From: Scalesia atractyloides
Taxonomy: Eukaryota; Streptophyta; Magnoliopsida; Asterales; Asteraceae
Direction: 5' to 3'
NCBI GenBank assembly: GCA_947069175.1
Contig: CAMTDV010000017.1
Location: 48,369,137-48,433,136, forward strand
DNA: 64,000 nt
The notes under the pieces were generated by a model that searched no databases, was not told the origin of the DNA, and worked only from the letters and a program-made list of their open reading frames with translations. Positions 35,201 through 48,020 of this stretch are shown here, piece by piece. Within the stretch, counting starts at the first letter, position 1. Every line of letters begins with the position of its first letter. A program made the translations under genes and the position numbers.

Positions 35201-35948
35201 TTATTTCAAGAGGTGGCCGAGCGATTGTGGATCCATGTTACTACATTTCCCGGCAGCACGTATTCCTTCCCTGCCCTATGGATTCGGGCTTTCGCCCATG
35301 TTTTCATAAAACCACACGATTTACCCAATCTAAACCAAGATAGTTTTGAGTGAGCAAACTCGACGAAACCCTCACGTGTAATTGATGATGTAGATGGCAA
35401 AGGTGCCAAGACAGAAAGCATCCTACTTTTCAATACTCATGTACGGTGCAGATCATACCAAGTGCAAGTGGGACTCGAAAAACCACGAGACCGAGATAGG
35501 TAAGTGGTGATAAACCATCTTGTGAACTGTGCCACCTCACCCAGATAAGGATGAAAAGTACACAATTGGTACCCCCATTAAACGAAAACATTTATTTCAT
35601 TAACATAAGCTATAAAGTTCAAACGTTGGGGATTTAAACGATACCACATTTTATCAGACTAAATATCAACTGGGTCACAAAAGTTCACTAGAATGAGAAG
35701 TGATTACTTCCCGTTGTTTCCATTAACATTAACATTATGAAACGTTAGTCGAGCGTGGCTATGTTCCTGCCCTGTGAAGGGTACTCCGTTGATGGGGAAT
35801 CTTGACTCGATGACTCGTTACTTAGTCATCTTTTACAAAATTACCTATACGTCTACGACTAAACCGGATCCCAAGTGTAGGGGCGTCATGGTGATACTTG
35901 TAGTCGCTAGACACTCGTCACACCTCAAATATTTCCACGTGATATAGT
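32205..35948 (+). other. Element C internal region, middle part (non-coding)
   Basis: Homologous to E's 12290-13636 and 22400-24320. The only protein-like trace is the antisense gag fragment at 34330-34446. The segment 33718-34029, absent from E, is bounded by ATGATACC-type direct repeats, a likely deletion path in E. It ends at ATAGT (35944-35948), the duplication of B. Confidence 0.72.
34330..34446 (-). pseudogene. Antisense gag N-terminus fragment in element C
   Basis: 39 open codons start MALKRSSQMTEAEITQ and continue IAQQLPTIIPPIV. The spacing and hydrophobic pattern match the helix MAAQIAQQMAAVIPNIV of the A Gag. A GTATAT follows the last codon and then the reading dissolves into TATA-rich sequence. 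It opposes C's orientation. It could be a trapped piece of another gypsy element or part of an ancestral antisense module. Confidence 0.5.
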
Positions 35949-36875
35949 TGTCATACCCCGACCCGCAGCGGAAAAGGTGATCGGAGCATGATTGGGTTAT
36001 CATCAAAGCTCATGACATTTATTATAACGTTTCATATTTATTATTACAATTTAAAGGGAAACATACAATCATAATTACATCATGTCCTACACATCATTCT
36101 AGACTTCATTATTTTCTTCTAAGGCATTTCCTATGTTTTCCTTGCTTCATCCTGTTCACCTGTATCATGTGTAAAAATGGTTTTTGGATCAACAAAAAGT
36201 TGGTGAGTGAATCCTATGAAAACATTTGAACAAGTTTATTGAATTGATTATAAAATAGGGTGCATAACCACATATGAGTAAATATAGATGTAAACATATT
36301 CACAAAACACTTAATATCAGATAATGCACACACATACAATAATAAATTGTTTTGAGGCACGCGTTGCTCAACCCGTCTCTCACGAGGAACTGATGGGCCT
36401 AATGAATGAGTTTTAAGGCACGCGTTGTTCTACGAACTGATGGGCCTAATGAATGATTTGCATACAACTTGACAATATGTAATACATAACTATAAACAAT
36501 ATTTACATTCTAAGTTTAAATCATAATATGGTATGGCACGAGTTTAAATAAACGAATTAATTTTAGTGACACATGACACACCCCAAAACGTGTAATTAAA
36601 AAGGGGAGTTGTAAGATTCACTCACATTGGGTGCGTTCGGTTGATGATGTTGAATGCGCATGAAATTGGATTTAACCACGAGTGAAACTAACCTAGATAA
36701 TAACATAATGGTTCGGTAAATAAGCGGATTTTTATTAATCAATTTTAGTAGGATTATTGGATATATTCTTGTGAGTTTAAGGCTATTTTCTAACCTTAAA
36801 AATGTTATTTTTAAGTATTTTTAATTGATTTTTAATTTAAATAAATAAATAAAAGAAATAAAAAAATGTTGATTT

Positions 36876-36928
36876 TTGACTGTTGACCATTGACTTGTTT
36901 GACTTGTTGACTTGTTGACTTGTTGACC
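36876..36928 (+). promoter_or_regulatory. W-box-like TTGAC array in the B 3' LTR
   Basis: Seven TTGAC cores lie within about 53 bp, largely as repeats of CTTGTTGA. The 5' LTR has a shorter array (about 43845-43890). The D LTR has five on the opposite strand (about 46070-46110). The array is conserved in position beside T1. Confidence 0.45.
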
Positions 36929-36950
36929 GGTTCGGTCGTGTATATGACAT

Positions 36951-37532
36951 GCGCTGGGTGAGACTCGAACCGGTGACCTCCCGTACGCGTGCACGCAGCT
37001 CTACCAACTGAGCTACGTGTCTAACCCGAAATATTTCTGTTTTTAATTATATTTGTATACTAATTAGATTAATTCAAAAATCATTTATTTAAAAACGATT
37101 TAATTGCATGACTCGGTGCTCGCCACAGGTCTCGAACCCGGGACCTATGGTTTAGGTTGACACACAGTCCACCGCTGGACTGTGTGTCTAACTTGGTAAT
37201 TAGTTTTTATTATACTTATATACTAACTAGATAAATTCATTTCTGTCCTTATAAAAAAAGTTTGATAATTGCCAGAACCGGTGCGGTAGTCTGGACTCGA
37301 ACCCGCGACGTATGATTTAAACGTGCACACAGTCCACCACTGGACTATGTGTCTATCTTGGTTATTATTCCGGTTTTCATTAAACTTAAAATCTATTTGC
37401 GAGTGAATTCGGTTCAGTTTAAAAAAAAGGAACATTTTTATTAAGGCGAGTGTGCGTGTGACAAGAATCGAACTCGGGACGTATGCGTGTTTATTTGCAC
37501 ACTGTCCACCGCTGGACTGTGTGTCTAACCCG
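36951..37532 (-). other. Four sense tRNA-like sequences in the B 3' LTR
   Basis: T1 about 37028-36951 (TAGCTCAGTTGG and GGTTCGAGTC). T2 about 37195-37117 (GGTTCGAGACC). T2b about 37356-37284 (GGGTTCGAGTCC). T3 about 37532-37455 (AGTTCGATTC). T2, T2b and T3 share the CACACAGTCC hairpin with one arm worn in T2b and T3. Compared with A there is one extra unit between T2 and T3. Confidence 0.8.
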
Positions 37533-38238
37533 AGATATAACTTGATTTAAATTATATATATATATTACTGAAAACTTCATCTTCTTCGTTAAGCTTAATC
37601 CAAAACCAATGTCCGACTGGTTCGACGATTTAATCAAGTTCTTTAGTGTGTTGTGATTAATTACATATGAGATTAATAAAAAGAATGAGAGAGATTAGGT
37701 ATAAGATATACCGACAGAGATCCCCTGTTTCGCCGGCGAGTTTCCGATTACAGCAGGTTATTCCGGCGACGTGTGTCTTGCGGAAGAGGGTCTTCAGGAA
37801 GCTTGAGGTGAGTGTGGGTGGCTTCGGTATGAGCTCTAGGTGTTCTGTTTTTAGAGTAAGGCACAGAGGTGAAGGGGTTCGGTTTTCCGACGAGTTGCAG
37901 AAAGTTTCCGGCGAGTGAAATTACGTCGAGAATGGGTGTGATTGTGAGCGAAAAGGCTATCAGAGGTTAGAGGGTGCATTTATAGGAAAGAATCGAGATG
38001 CATGTGGTCTGATTTCAGTCTTGATTCGTCGGTCAATAAGTTTTCCGGCGGTTATGACCAAAGTCGCGGACTGGACATCGGTTATAACCGATGTTAAGGT
38101 TAATGCTTCGGTTAAATCAGAAGAAACCGTCCAATCTCGGCGAAATCGTCGGGATTTCCGACGACTGCGATTGGGCGCGTCAGTTTGAATTCGAGATTTA
38201 TGTTATGTATTAATTGTTTCAATATGAACACAAACAAC

Positions 38239-38320
38239 ACAAGTGGCGGAGTGGTTGAGCGTGTGGGAGTTAAGACTTGGCTTATAACTGGTTGACCCGG
38301 GTTCGAAACCCGGCTTCAGC
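38239..38320 (+). other. Antisense Ser/Leu-type tRNA-like sequence in the B 3' LTR
   Basis: Perfect A box TGGCGGAGTGG followed by TTGAGCGTG, a long variable region, perfect B box GGTTCGAAACC and T stem CCGGG/CCCGG. Differs from A's copy at many interior sites while both boxes are kept. Confidence 0.78.
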
Positions 38321-38804
38321 CTTTTATTTTTATTTCATTATTTTTAATACTTTTTCAAATGTAACTTTTATATTCTAATATATTTATTAATTATGTATCG
38401 TTTAAAATTAATTTGGGCATTAAATAAGCAACGAAATTTTTAACTGATTGTTCGGTTAATAAACGGAGCGGGTTTAGTAAATCCGGTTTTTTACGGATGT
38501 TACAGTATCCCATACTTTTTAGAAATTTCGTCCCGAAATTTAAGTAGTGGCATATTTGTCTAAAAAGGATGGTGTTTAATTTGACAGTTACATACTTAGA
38601 AAAAGAGTAAGAGTTTAAATTTTTTGTTTGAGGCGGTAACGTTCCTTGTAAGGGTTGAGTACCCTGCTACAGGAATCGCTTTTTGTTGCCTACGGTAAAA
38701 ATATTGATAAGCGGAGTTGATTCACTAAGTATGATTTCATGCGCAAGAGTTTTGATATGTTTGGAAAGATAAGGTTATATCCTAAAACAAAACTTCTAAT
38801 ACTA

Positions 38805-40720
38805 CAACCTACATGGAACTTCTCATAACCGCCTGACAATGCCTCTGATCCTTTGGCAAGAATACTTATATATAGAAAGTATCAGCGGCGTATCCACCAT
38901 ATTCTTGTCAAATTTTCATTGGTTTTATCAGTAAGTTATGATTGGTTCTATGATGTGACTCTAGAACATAAATAAACACATGTCTGAGTCCTAATTCTGA
39001 TAGTATACATGTTTGATTGGTGACATAATCCCATTTCTTTAAATGATGAGATGATATAAATGCTAGATCAGTGAGTATAAAACGAACTTCAACCAAGAAA
39101 TTACTAATCCTACATGGAACTTCTCATAACCGCCTGACAATGCCTCTGATCCTTTAGCAAGAATACTTATATATAGGAAGTACTAGCGGCGTATCCACCA
39201 TATTCTTGTCAAATTTTCATTGGTTTTATCAGTAAGTTATGATTGGTTCTATGATGTGACTCTAGAACATAAATGAACACAACAACCAATATCTGAGTCC
39301 CAAATTCTGATAGCATACATGTTTGAATGGTGACAGTTCCTCTCTCGTTTGTTGTGATGGAGAGGTTAGTCTATGTAGAAATGGAACCAATCCAATTTCT
39401 TTAGATGATGATATGATATCAATGTTAAATCAGTGAATGTAACACAAATTTCAACCAAGACAATACTAAATCCTACATGGAACTTCTCATAACCGCCTGA
39501 TAATGCCTCTGATCCTTTGACAAGAATACTTATATATAGGAAGTACCAGCGGCGTATCCACCATATTCTCGTCAAATTTTCATTGGTTTTATCAGTAAGT
39601 TATGATTAGTTCTATGTGACTCTAATACATAAATAAACACAACAACCAAAACTTGAGTCTTAATTCTGATAGTATACATGTTTGAATGATGACAATACCT
39701 CTCTCGTTTGTTGTGATGGAGGGGTTAGTCTATGTAGAAATGGAACACAATCCAATTTCTTTAAAAATTGAGATGATATGAATGCTAAATCAGTGAGTAT
39801 AACACAAACTTCAACCAGAACAATACTAAATCCTACATGGAACTTCTCATAACCGCCTGATAATGCCTCTGATCCTTTGGCAAGAATACTTATATATAGG
39901 ATGTACCAGCGGCGTATCCACCATATTCTTGTCAAATTTTCATTGGCTTTATCTGCAAGTTATGATTAGTTCTATGTGACTCTAATACATAAATAAACAC
40001 AATCAACCAAAGCTTGAGTCTTAATTCTGATTGTATACATGTTTGAATGGTGACAGTACCTCTCTCGTTTGTTATGATGGAGAGGTTAGTCCTTGTGGAA
40101 GTGAGACATAGCTCAACTTCTTTAAATGATGAAATTGAAATACGTTGAAATGTATGATGAACAAACTTCGACCAAGACATTACTAAATCCTACATGGAAC
40201 TTCTCATAACCGCCTGATAATGCCTCTGATCCTTTGACAAGAATACTTATATATAGGAAGTACCAGCGGCGTATCCACCATATTCTTGTCAAATTTTCAT
40301 TGACTTTATCCGCAAGTTATGATTAGTTCTATGTGACTCTAAAACAAACACAACAACCAAAACTTGAGTCTTAATTCTGATAGTATATGTTTGAATGATG
40401 ACAATACCTCTCTCGTTTGTTATGATGGAGAGGTTAGTCTATTTAGAAATGGAACACAATCCAATTTCTTTAAATGATGAGATGCTATAAATGCTAAATC
40501 AGTGAGTACAAAACAAACTTCAATCAAGACAATACTAAATTCTACATGGAACTTCTCATAACCGCCTGATAATGCCTCTGATCCTTTGGCAAGAATACTT
40601 ATATATAGGAAGTACCAGCGGCGTATCCACCATATTCTTGTCAAATTTTCATTGGCTTTATCCGCAAGTTATGATTAGTTCTATGTGACTCTAAAACAAA
40701 CACAACAACCGAAACTTGAG
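38805..40720. repeat. ~360-bp tandem repeats after gag in element B (six copies)
   Basis: The word GGAACTTCTCATAACCGCC recurs near 38815, 39116, 39478, 39838, 40196 and 40551, that is at spacings of roughly 300-360 bp. Each copy has the plus-strand TATATATAGGAAGTA-type site. Neighbouring copies are very similar, so recent expansion is likely. Confidence 0.9.
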
Positions 40721-40793
40721 ATAACATAAAGAAAAACATAAAAAAAAACTAAACGGTTGGAGTTCAATCTTGATTTTTGGTGAAGGGGACTAG

Positions 40794-42133
40794 TTAGGTG
40801 GTTTCGTTTGGGCCGTCATCATCTTCAACAGGATTGGCGTTGATGTTGAAAACGCTTCCTCTTGCTGGTGGCCTAGTGATTAGGTTTCCTTGATTTGCTT
40901 GGTTAACTGGGTTTGCTTGAGCTTGGGCGTTTATGATGTTAACCAATCGGGGGCACGTGTTTCTAAAGTGGGTAGGGTCACCACAATTAAAACAAGCTCG
41001 AACATAAGGTAACATGGGGTATTGGGTTGTTGATAGGTTTGGATCATGTTTTGAGTAGGGGGAGAGATTTGGTTTTGAGAGGTGCGGCAAGCCTTGCTCA
41101 AATGACCATAGCGTCCACAACTCGCACATAGTCGACATGGTAAGGTAGATGGATGGTGATAAAAACAGGTGTTACATCGAGGGTGGGGTCCAAGGTATGG
41201 TTTCTTATTTGGGTAAGTTGAGTTGGGTGCTACTTGAGTGATTGGGATAGCTTGGATGGGTATGGCTTGTGAAATTGGTTGATTACGTTGGGTGACAGCG
41301 AAAAGTTGCCCATCTCGTTTTCTCTTAAAAATGGGTTGAGAAGGGGGTTCGGTTTGGGTGGAGTTTGAAGTTTCAGTTGGTGCTTTATCCTTCTTCTTCT
41401 CCTCCTTGAAGTCTTTATTCCGGATGCGGTTCTCGGTGAGCTCTGTAGCTAACTCCATTGCGGCTTCCAAGGTTACAGGTGTGGTACTTATTACAGAGTC
41501 TTGATTTTTTTACGGAAGACCTCGAATGTAGTGCTCGATCAAACGGTAGAGAAGAGTGAACAAGTTGGGAACCATTTGATTTAACTCGAGGAATCTTTTG
41601 TTGTATGTGGTGTAGTCGCCTTCCTTTTGCTTCAACGAATAGAACTCATCTTCTAATTTCTTGATTTCGCTCCTCGGGCAAAACCGTCTTGTCATGACTT
41701 CCTTCAACTCTTCCCAAGTCAAAGTCATAGCATCTTCATTACCTCGTTTGGCCTTCTCTGTATTCCACCAAGTAAGTGATATTCCAAATAAACGACCGGT
41801 AGCATATCGCACTTTGCGATCATCGGGGCAATCGCAATTTAGAAAAGTGTTCTCCATTTCTTCAAACCAATGGAGGAGAGCGGTGACACCTTCAGTCCCT
41901 TCGTATTTTGGAGGGTCGCAGGATTTGAAATGCTTGTAGGTGCATTTGGTGGTAATTGGGGGAGGATTGACAATGTTTTGATCTTCTTGATTGACGGGAT
42001 TAGCGGTAAGGGCTTGTTGGATTTGAACTACAATGTTGGGTATTACGACAGCCATTTGTTGAGCGATTAGGGCAGCCATGCGCTCGCGGGCTTTTCCTGC
42101 TCTCATCTTCCTACGAGCGAGGCTAGAAGACAT
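40794..42133 (-). pseudogene. gag: Gag pseudogene of element B
   Basis: Homologous along its whole length to the A Gag. Two lesions break it. A nonsense codon follows ...EHYIRGLP (codon 208, near 41509), in the same frame as the downstream part. A one-base loss near 41020, between the two zinc knuckles, shifts the frame so that the second knuckle (CFNCGDPTHFRNTC) is read from 41138-40794. The first knuckle is CASCGRYGHLSKAC. The ATG and the terminal region before protease are placed as in A. Complementation by a Gag made elsewhere would be needed for mobility, or the lesions arose after insertion. Confidence 0.9.
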
Positions 42134-42902
42134 CTACAAGGAATACATATCAAGAGTATGAGTTGGATGTTTTTGGGATCATGGGTCGTATTTAGGAATG
42201 AACATTCATAAAATAAATATAACATAATAAATCTACTACATCCATAGGATGTCTTGGGCTTTGCTTGTAATTGGGCATTGCATGCCGCCATACTTCACCT
42301 TCGTAATCATGTGGGCCCCTATGAATACCGGGTTTTTCATATGGTTCGCATGTGTTAGCCTGGTTACGTACACTAAAACCCTGAGAAAATCGAGAAATAT
42401 GTAACGTATGATATTCGGAATGTGTCCAGGTGTGGACACGGTGACACCTCAAAGTGGGGTTAGTTCGAACGACGTTTGGTGTGGCATGCTTTGGCCTAAT
42501 AGGTCCTTCGTACTCTCATCGTTAGTCCCCAGGTAGGCAAACTGGTCCGTTATATTGGATTTATACGAATGCCAACCTAGACAGGACGTTCCGACTACCG
42601 GTACTTGTACCCTTACAGTTACTACATGCCCGTCGCAGAACTCACTTTGATGAGATTTGAAAAATGAAAAATGCGACAAAATCTTTGAATAGCGAAAGTA
42701 TGAAGATGATTTGAATATGTGAACATTGAAATATGTATGATGAATGTGTATGTAAGTATGTATGTTTGACTGTAAGTATAAACAAATATTAAACAAATAA
42801 ATATCATAAGTTTGCATGTAACCACATAAACAATTAAAATCTAGTCAACTATAGTATAGGCTCTAAGGGTCTAATAACCTATCCTATATCCCTATAGTCA
42901 TG

Positions 42903-42914
42903 GCTCTGATACCA
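42903..42914 (-). other. Primer-binding site of element B
   Basis: TGGTATCAGAGC in element sense, three bases after the 5' LTR end, as in A. Confidence 0.92.
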
Positions 42915-43909
42915 ATCTGTCACACCCCGACCCGCAGCGAAAAAGGTGATCGGGGCATGATTGGGTTATCATCAAAGCTCATGACATTTATTATGACGTT
43001 TCATATTTATTATTACAATTTAAAGGGAAACATACAAGCATAATTACATCATGTCCTACACATCATTCTAGACTTCATTATTTTCTTCTAAGGCATTTCC
43101 TATGTTTTCCTTGCTTCATCCTGTTCATCTGTATCATGTGTAAAAATGGTTTTTGGATCAACAAAAAGTTGGCGAGTGAATCCTATGAAAACATTTGAAC
43201 AAGTTTATTGAATTGATTATAAAATAGGGTGCATAACCACATATGAGTAAATATTGATGTAAACATATTCACAAAACACTTAATATCAGATAATGCACAC
43301 ACATACAATAATAAATTGTTTTGAGGCACGCGTTGCTCAACCCGTCTCTCACGAGGAACTGATGGGCCTAATGAATGAGTTTTAAGGCACGCGTTGTTCT
43401 ACGAACTGATGGGCCTAATGAATGATTTGCATACAACTTGACAATATGTAATACATAACTACAAACAATATTTACATTCTAAGTTTAAATCATAATATGG
43501 TATGGCACGAGTTTAAATAAACGAATTAATTTTAGTGACACATGACACACCCCAAAACGTGTAATTAAAAAGGGGAGTTGTAAGATTCACTCACATTGGG
43601 TGCGTTCGGTTGATGATGTTGAATGCGCACGAAATTGGATTTAACCACGAGTGAAACTAACCTAGATAATAACATAATGGTTCGGTAAATAAGCGGATTT
43701 TTATTAATCAATTTTAGTAGGATTATTGGATATATTCTTGTGGGTTTAAGGCTATTTTCTAACCTTAAAAATGTTATTTTTAAGTATTTTTAATTGATTT
43801 TTAATTTAAATAAATAAATAAATGAAATAAAAAAAATGTTGATTTTTGACTGTTGACCATTGACTTGTTTGACCGTTGACTTGTTGACCGGTTCGGTCGT
43901 GTATATGAC

Positions 43910-44492
43910 ATGCGCTGGGTGAGACTCGAACCGGTGACCTCCTGTACGCGTGCACGCAGCTCTACCAACTGAGCTACGTGTCTAACCCGAAATATTTCTG
44001 TTTTTAGTTATATTTATATACTAATTAGATTAATCCAAAAATCATTTATTTAAAAACGATTTAATTGCATGACTCGGTGCTCGCCACAGGTCTCGAACCC
44101 GGGACCTGTGGTTTAGGTTGACACACAGTCCACCGCTGGACTGTGTGTCTAACTTGGTAATTAGTTTTTATTATACTTATATACTAATTAGATAAATTCA
44201 TTTCTGTCCTTATATAAAAAGTTTGATAATTGCCAGAACCGGTGCGGTAGTCTGGACTCGAACCCGCGACGTATGATTTAAACGTGCACACAGTCCACCA
44301 CTGGACTGTGTGTCTATCTTGGTTATTATTCCGGTTTTCATTAAACTTAAAATCTATTTGCGAGTGAATCCGGTTCAGTTTAAAAAAAGGAACATTTTTA
44401 TTAAGGCGAGTGTGCGTGTGACAAGAATCGAACTCGGGACGTATGCGTGTTTATTTGCACACAGTCCACCGCTGGACTGTGTGTCTAACCCG
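43910..44492 (-). other. Four sense tRNA-like sequences in the B 5' LTR
   Basis: T1 about 43989-43910, T2 about 44157-44078, T2b about 44318-44244, T3 about 44492-44415; same order as in the 3' LTR. Here the hairpin arms of T2b and T3 are fully paired, unlike in the 3' LTR. Confidence 0.8.
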
Positions 44493-44713
44493 AGATATAA
44501 CTTGATTTAAATTATATATATATATTATGTAACATTTGTCAAAAACGGGTTTCCAAAACCCGCTCCGTTTTGTAATCGAATATTAAGTTATAAATATCAC
44601 GTTGTATATTTATGGTTATTTTGATTTTTAATGATACATAATTAATAAACAAACTAAACTATAAAAATTATATTTGATAAAAAGTGAAAACAAAATAAAT
44701 AAAAATAAAAAAA

Positions 44714-44796
44714 GTTGCTGCCGGGACTCGAACCCGGGTCAGCCGGTTTACAATTTCAAAGACTTAACACACACACATCACCACTCCGCCACTTGT
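44714..44796 (-). other. Antisense Ser/Leu-type tRNA-like sequence in solo LTR D
   Basis: TGGCGGAGTGG A box, TG-rich variable region, GGTTCGAGTCC B box, T stem CCGGG/CCCGG. Antisense to its LTR, as in A and B. Confidence 0.78.
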
Positions 44797-45635
44797 TGTT
44801 TTCTGTTATCTCTAGGAAACAAATAACATTTATACACAAACTCGGTTAAACCGGTTGCGCCAACTGAGAAACGGAAATCGGCAATTCAATCGTCAAATCG
44901 TTTGATTACTCGCACATTCACGTTTATAACCGATGAACCGATGATTTTAATCAATTCGGAAGTGATTGAACATCAATTTTCATTATTATCGGTTTTTATA
45001 ACCGAAAAGAATCAAAGCTCAGATTACTTCAATCAAAACCTTTCTCGCGACTCAGAGACATCATGCAAACATTCCATTTCATTTTCGTCACACTTTCAGA
45101 CCATCAGAACGCTTAAATCAACTCGCCGGAAATTTCTGTAAAGTTCGCCGGAAAACCATATTTGTCCTCAAATCGGTAAGTTCTCCAATACCATCGTAAT
45201 CTAACAGTTGTTAAGCTGTTTCTTACTCAAACCATTCACATGAGATCGAATTCAGGCACCGTTATCAGATAATTCCAGTTCGCCGGAAATTTCCTGGAAG
45301 TCTTTATTTCCGTCTGTGAAATGGTAAGGACCTTCAATCACACTGTTAACGTTTGTTTATCACTTCAATTCCACGATTGACTAATCAAAATGGTTAATTG
45401 TTTTGGTTCAGTTGAGGTGCACAAAAACAAAGCCGACGCATTGCCGGAAATTTTGTGATATATCATTCCTACGGTATGTTACTTCCAACACCGTCTCTGC
45501 CATTTCATTTTAGCCTTAAGAATGTTTGTTAATCGTAAAAACAAGAAACGGATCAGTGATTCAGTCGACTGAAATTTGGATGAAGAAGACGAAGTTAGTT
45601 AAGTTATAAGTTTATTTAAAACCAGTAAAATGAAC

Positions 45636-46050
45636 GGGTTAGACACACAGTCCAGCGGTGGACTGTGTGCAAAATATACACGCATGTCCCGAGTTCGATC
45701 CTGATACACGCACTCCTTATGTAATAAAATGCCTTTTTGTTTAAAACTAAACCGAGTTAACTCCGTTAGTTGTTAAGTATAATAAAAACCGAGATATTAA
45801 CCAGGTTAGACACACAGTCCAGCGGTGGCCTGTGTGCAACACTAAGTCGCACGTCACGCGTTCGAAACCCGTTACTGGCACCGGTTTGTTGAATTAAAAT
45901 GTTTTCTAAAATTAAAAGAATTTTGGTTAAACTGAATTAGTATATAAATATAATTAAAAACAAGATTATTTCAGGTTAGACACGTAGCTCAGTTGGTAGA
46001 GCTGCGTGCACGCGTACGGGAGGTCTCGAGTTCGAGCCTCACCTGGCGCA
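45636..46050 (+). other. Three sense tRNA-like sequences in solo LTR D
   Basis: About 45636-45710 (T3: hairpin plus AGTTCGATCC), 45803-45880 (T2: hairpin with one mismatch, CGTTCGAAACC) and 45973-46050 (T1: TAGCTCAGTTGG, AGTTCGAGCC). Order and orientation relative to the LTR match A. Each is preceded by the shared GTTAGACAC word. Confidence 0.8.
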
Positions 46051-47938
46051 AACAATTTCACTGACCGAACCGGTCAACAAGTCAACAAGTCAACGGTCAA
46101 CGGTCAACGCAAAATAAACAATTTTTTTTATATTTTTATCTATTTAATTTAATTTAAAAATCAATTAAAAATACTTAAAAATAACATTTTTAAAGATAGA
46201 AAATAGACTTAAACTCACAAAAATATATCTAAATTTCATTAAAATCCTTAATAAAATCCACTCATTTACTATATTTTTCCGGTATTATTTAGGTTAGTTA
46301 TTTCTCGTTGTTCCGCTCATCCAATTCGTGCGCACCTCACCATCTCCAATCCAACGCACCCAAGGTGAGTGAATCTTACAAATTCCCCGTTTTAATCACG
46401 TTTTGGGGTGTATCATGTGTCTTGCTAAGTATTATATTTAAATCATTGTGCATACATCATATCATGAACATGTGTAATCAGTTTGTTTCAATTGTTATGT
46501 GGTTATCGTTAGATGCAATTTATTATTTTCAGTACATGCAATTTCATAGGCCGCCGCTCCCCATTACATTATGAGCGTTGAGCATGTTCCCCATTTCATT
46601 ATGAGTGTGAACCTGGCGTGCCCACATACGATCGGCTCCGTTTGATTGAGCCTTGATCGCACAGACATTTTCATTTTCAGTATATGCAATACAATCGGCT
46701 CCGTTTGATTGAGCCTTGATCGCACAGACATTTTCATTTTCAGTACATGCAATATGATCGGCTCCGTTTGATTGAGCCTTGATCGCACAGTTTCATTTAT
46801 GTTATTATCGTATGTTGTTGGTATGTTAATGTATGCTATCATATGTTATTGTATGTTATAGTTGTGATTGCTATTTGCCACTGCTTGATTATTTACAGTT
46901 GCTCATTTATGATTATGCACAAATTTTTCATTGATAAACTAACAAGTAAATCAATAATAAATGTTTATCTAATAAGGTTCACTCGCCAACTTATGTTGAC
47001 CCAAAAACCCCCATTTTTACACATGATACAGGTGAGCCAGCTGCAGTCAGGAACACATAGGATTGGACTAGAAGAATAAAATGATTTAGAGTTTGGGATT
47101 GTTATGTTTGGTTTATTATCTTTGTATTGTATGGACATGTTTGGATATTTGGAAATGTAACTTTGACTTTAATAAATATGAAACATATTAGTAAATATCA
47201 TGAGCTTTGGTGATAACCCAATTATGCCCCGACTCTTATTCCGCTGCGGGTCGGGGTGTGACATATTACTGAAAACTTCATCTTCTTCGTTAAGCTTAAT
47301 CCAGAACCAATGTCCGACTGGTTCGACGATTTAATCAAGTTCTTTAGTGTGTTGTGATTAATTACATATGAGATTAATAAAAAGAATGAGAGAGATTAGG
47401 TATAAGATATACCGACAGAGATCCCTGTTTCGCTGGCGAGTTTCCGATTACAGCAGGTTATTCCGGCGACGTGTGTCTTGCGGCAGAGGGTCTTCAGGAA
47501 GCTTGAGGTGAGTGTGGGTGGCTTCGGTATGAGCTCTAGGTGTTCTGTTTTTAGAGTAAGGCACAGAGGTGAAGGGGTTCGGTTTTCCGACGAGTTGCAG
47601 AAAGTTTCCGGCGAGTGAAATTACGTCGAGAATGGGTGTGATTGTGAGCGAAAAGGCTATCAGAGGTTAGAGGGTGCATTTATAGGAAAGAATCGAGATG
47701 CATGTGGTCTGATTTCAGTCTTGATTCGTCGGTCAATAAGTTTTCCGATGGTTATGACCAAAGTCGCGGACTGGACATCGGTTATAACCGATGTTAAGGT
47801 TAATGCTTCGGTTAAATCAGAAGAAACCGTCCAATCTCGGCGAAATCGTCGGGATTTCCGACGACTGCGATTGGGCGCGTCAGTTTGAATTCGAGATTTA
47901 TGTTATGTATTAATTGTTTCAATATGAACACAAACAAC

Positions 47939-48020
47939 ACAAGTGGCGGAGTGGTTGAGCGTGTGGGAGTTAAGACTTGGCTTATAACTGGTTGACCCGG
48001 GTTCGAAACCCGGCTTCAGC
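47939..48020 (+). other. Antisense Ser/Leu-type tRNA-like sequence in the B 5' LTR
   Basis: Identical by eye to 38239-38320, with perfect A and B boxes. Confidence 0.78.

Larger units (their letters stand above)
35949..38504 (-). repeat. 3' LTR of element B
   Basis: 2556 bp. It is the same family as the A LTR but a distinct subfamily: instead of the ~97-bp units it has a GGCACGCGTTG...TGATGGGCCTAATGAATGA motif in two unequal copies (about 36355-36455), and it has one more tRNA-like unit. Confidence 0.9.
44528..47263 (+). mobile_element. Solo LTR D, inverted inside B's 5' LTR
   Basis: 2736 bp starting TGTAACATTTG and ending GCGGGTCGGGGTGTGACA, flanked by perfect TATTA (44523-44527, 47264-47268); the empty site is at 37555-37565. 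No primer-binding site or internal DNA, so it is a solo LTR left by recombination. It belongs to the A/B LTR family but is a third subfamily, in opposite orientation to B. AATAAA is near 47168. Confidence 0.9.
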
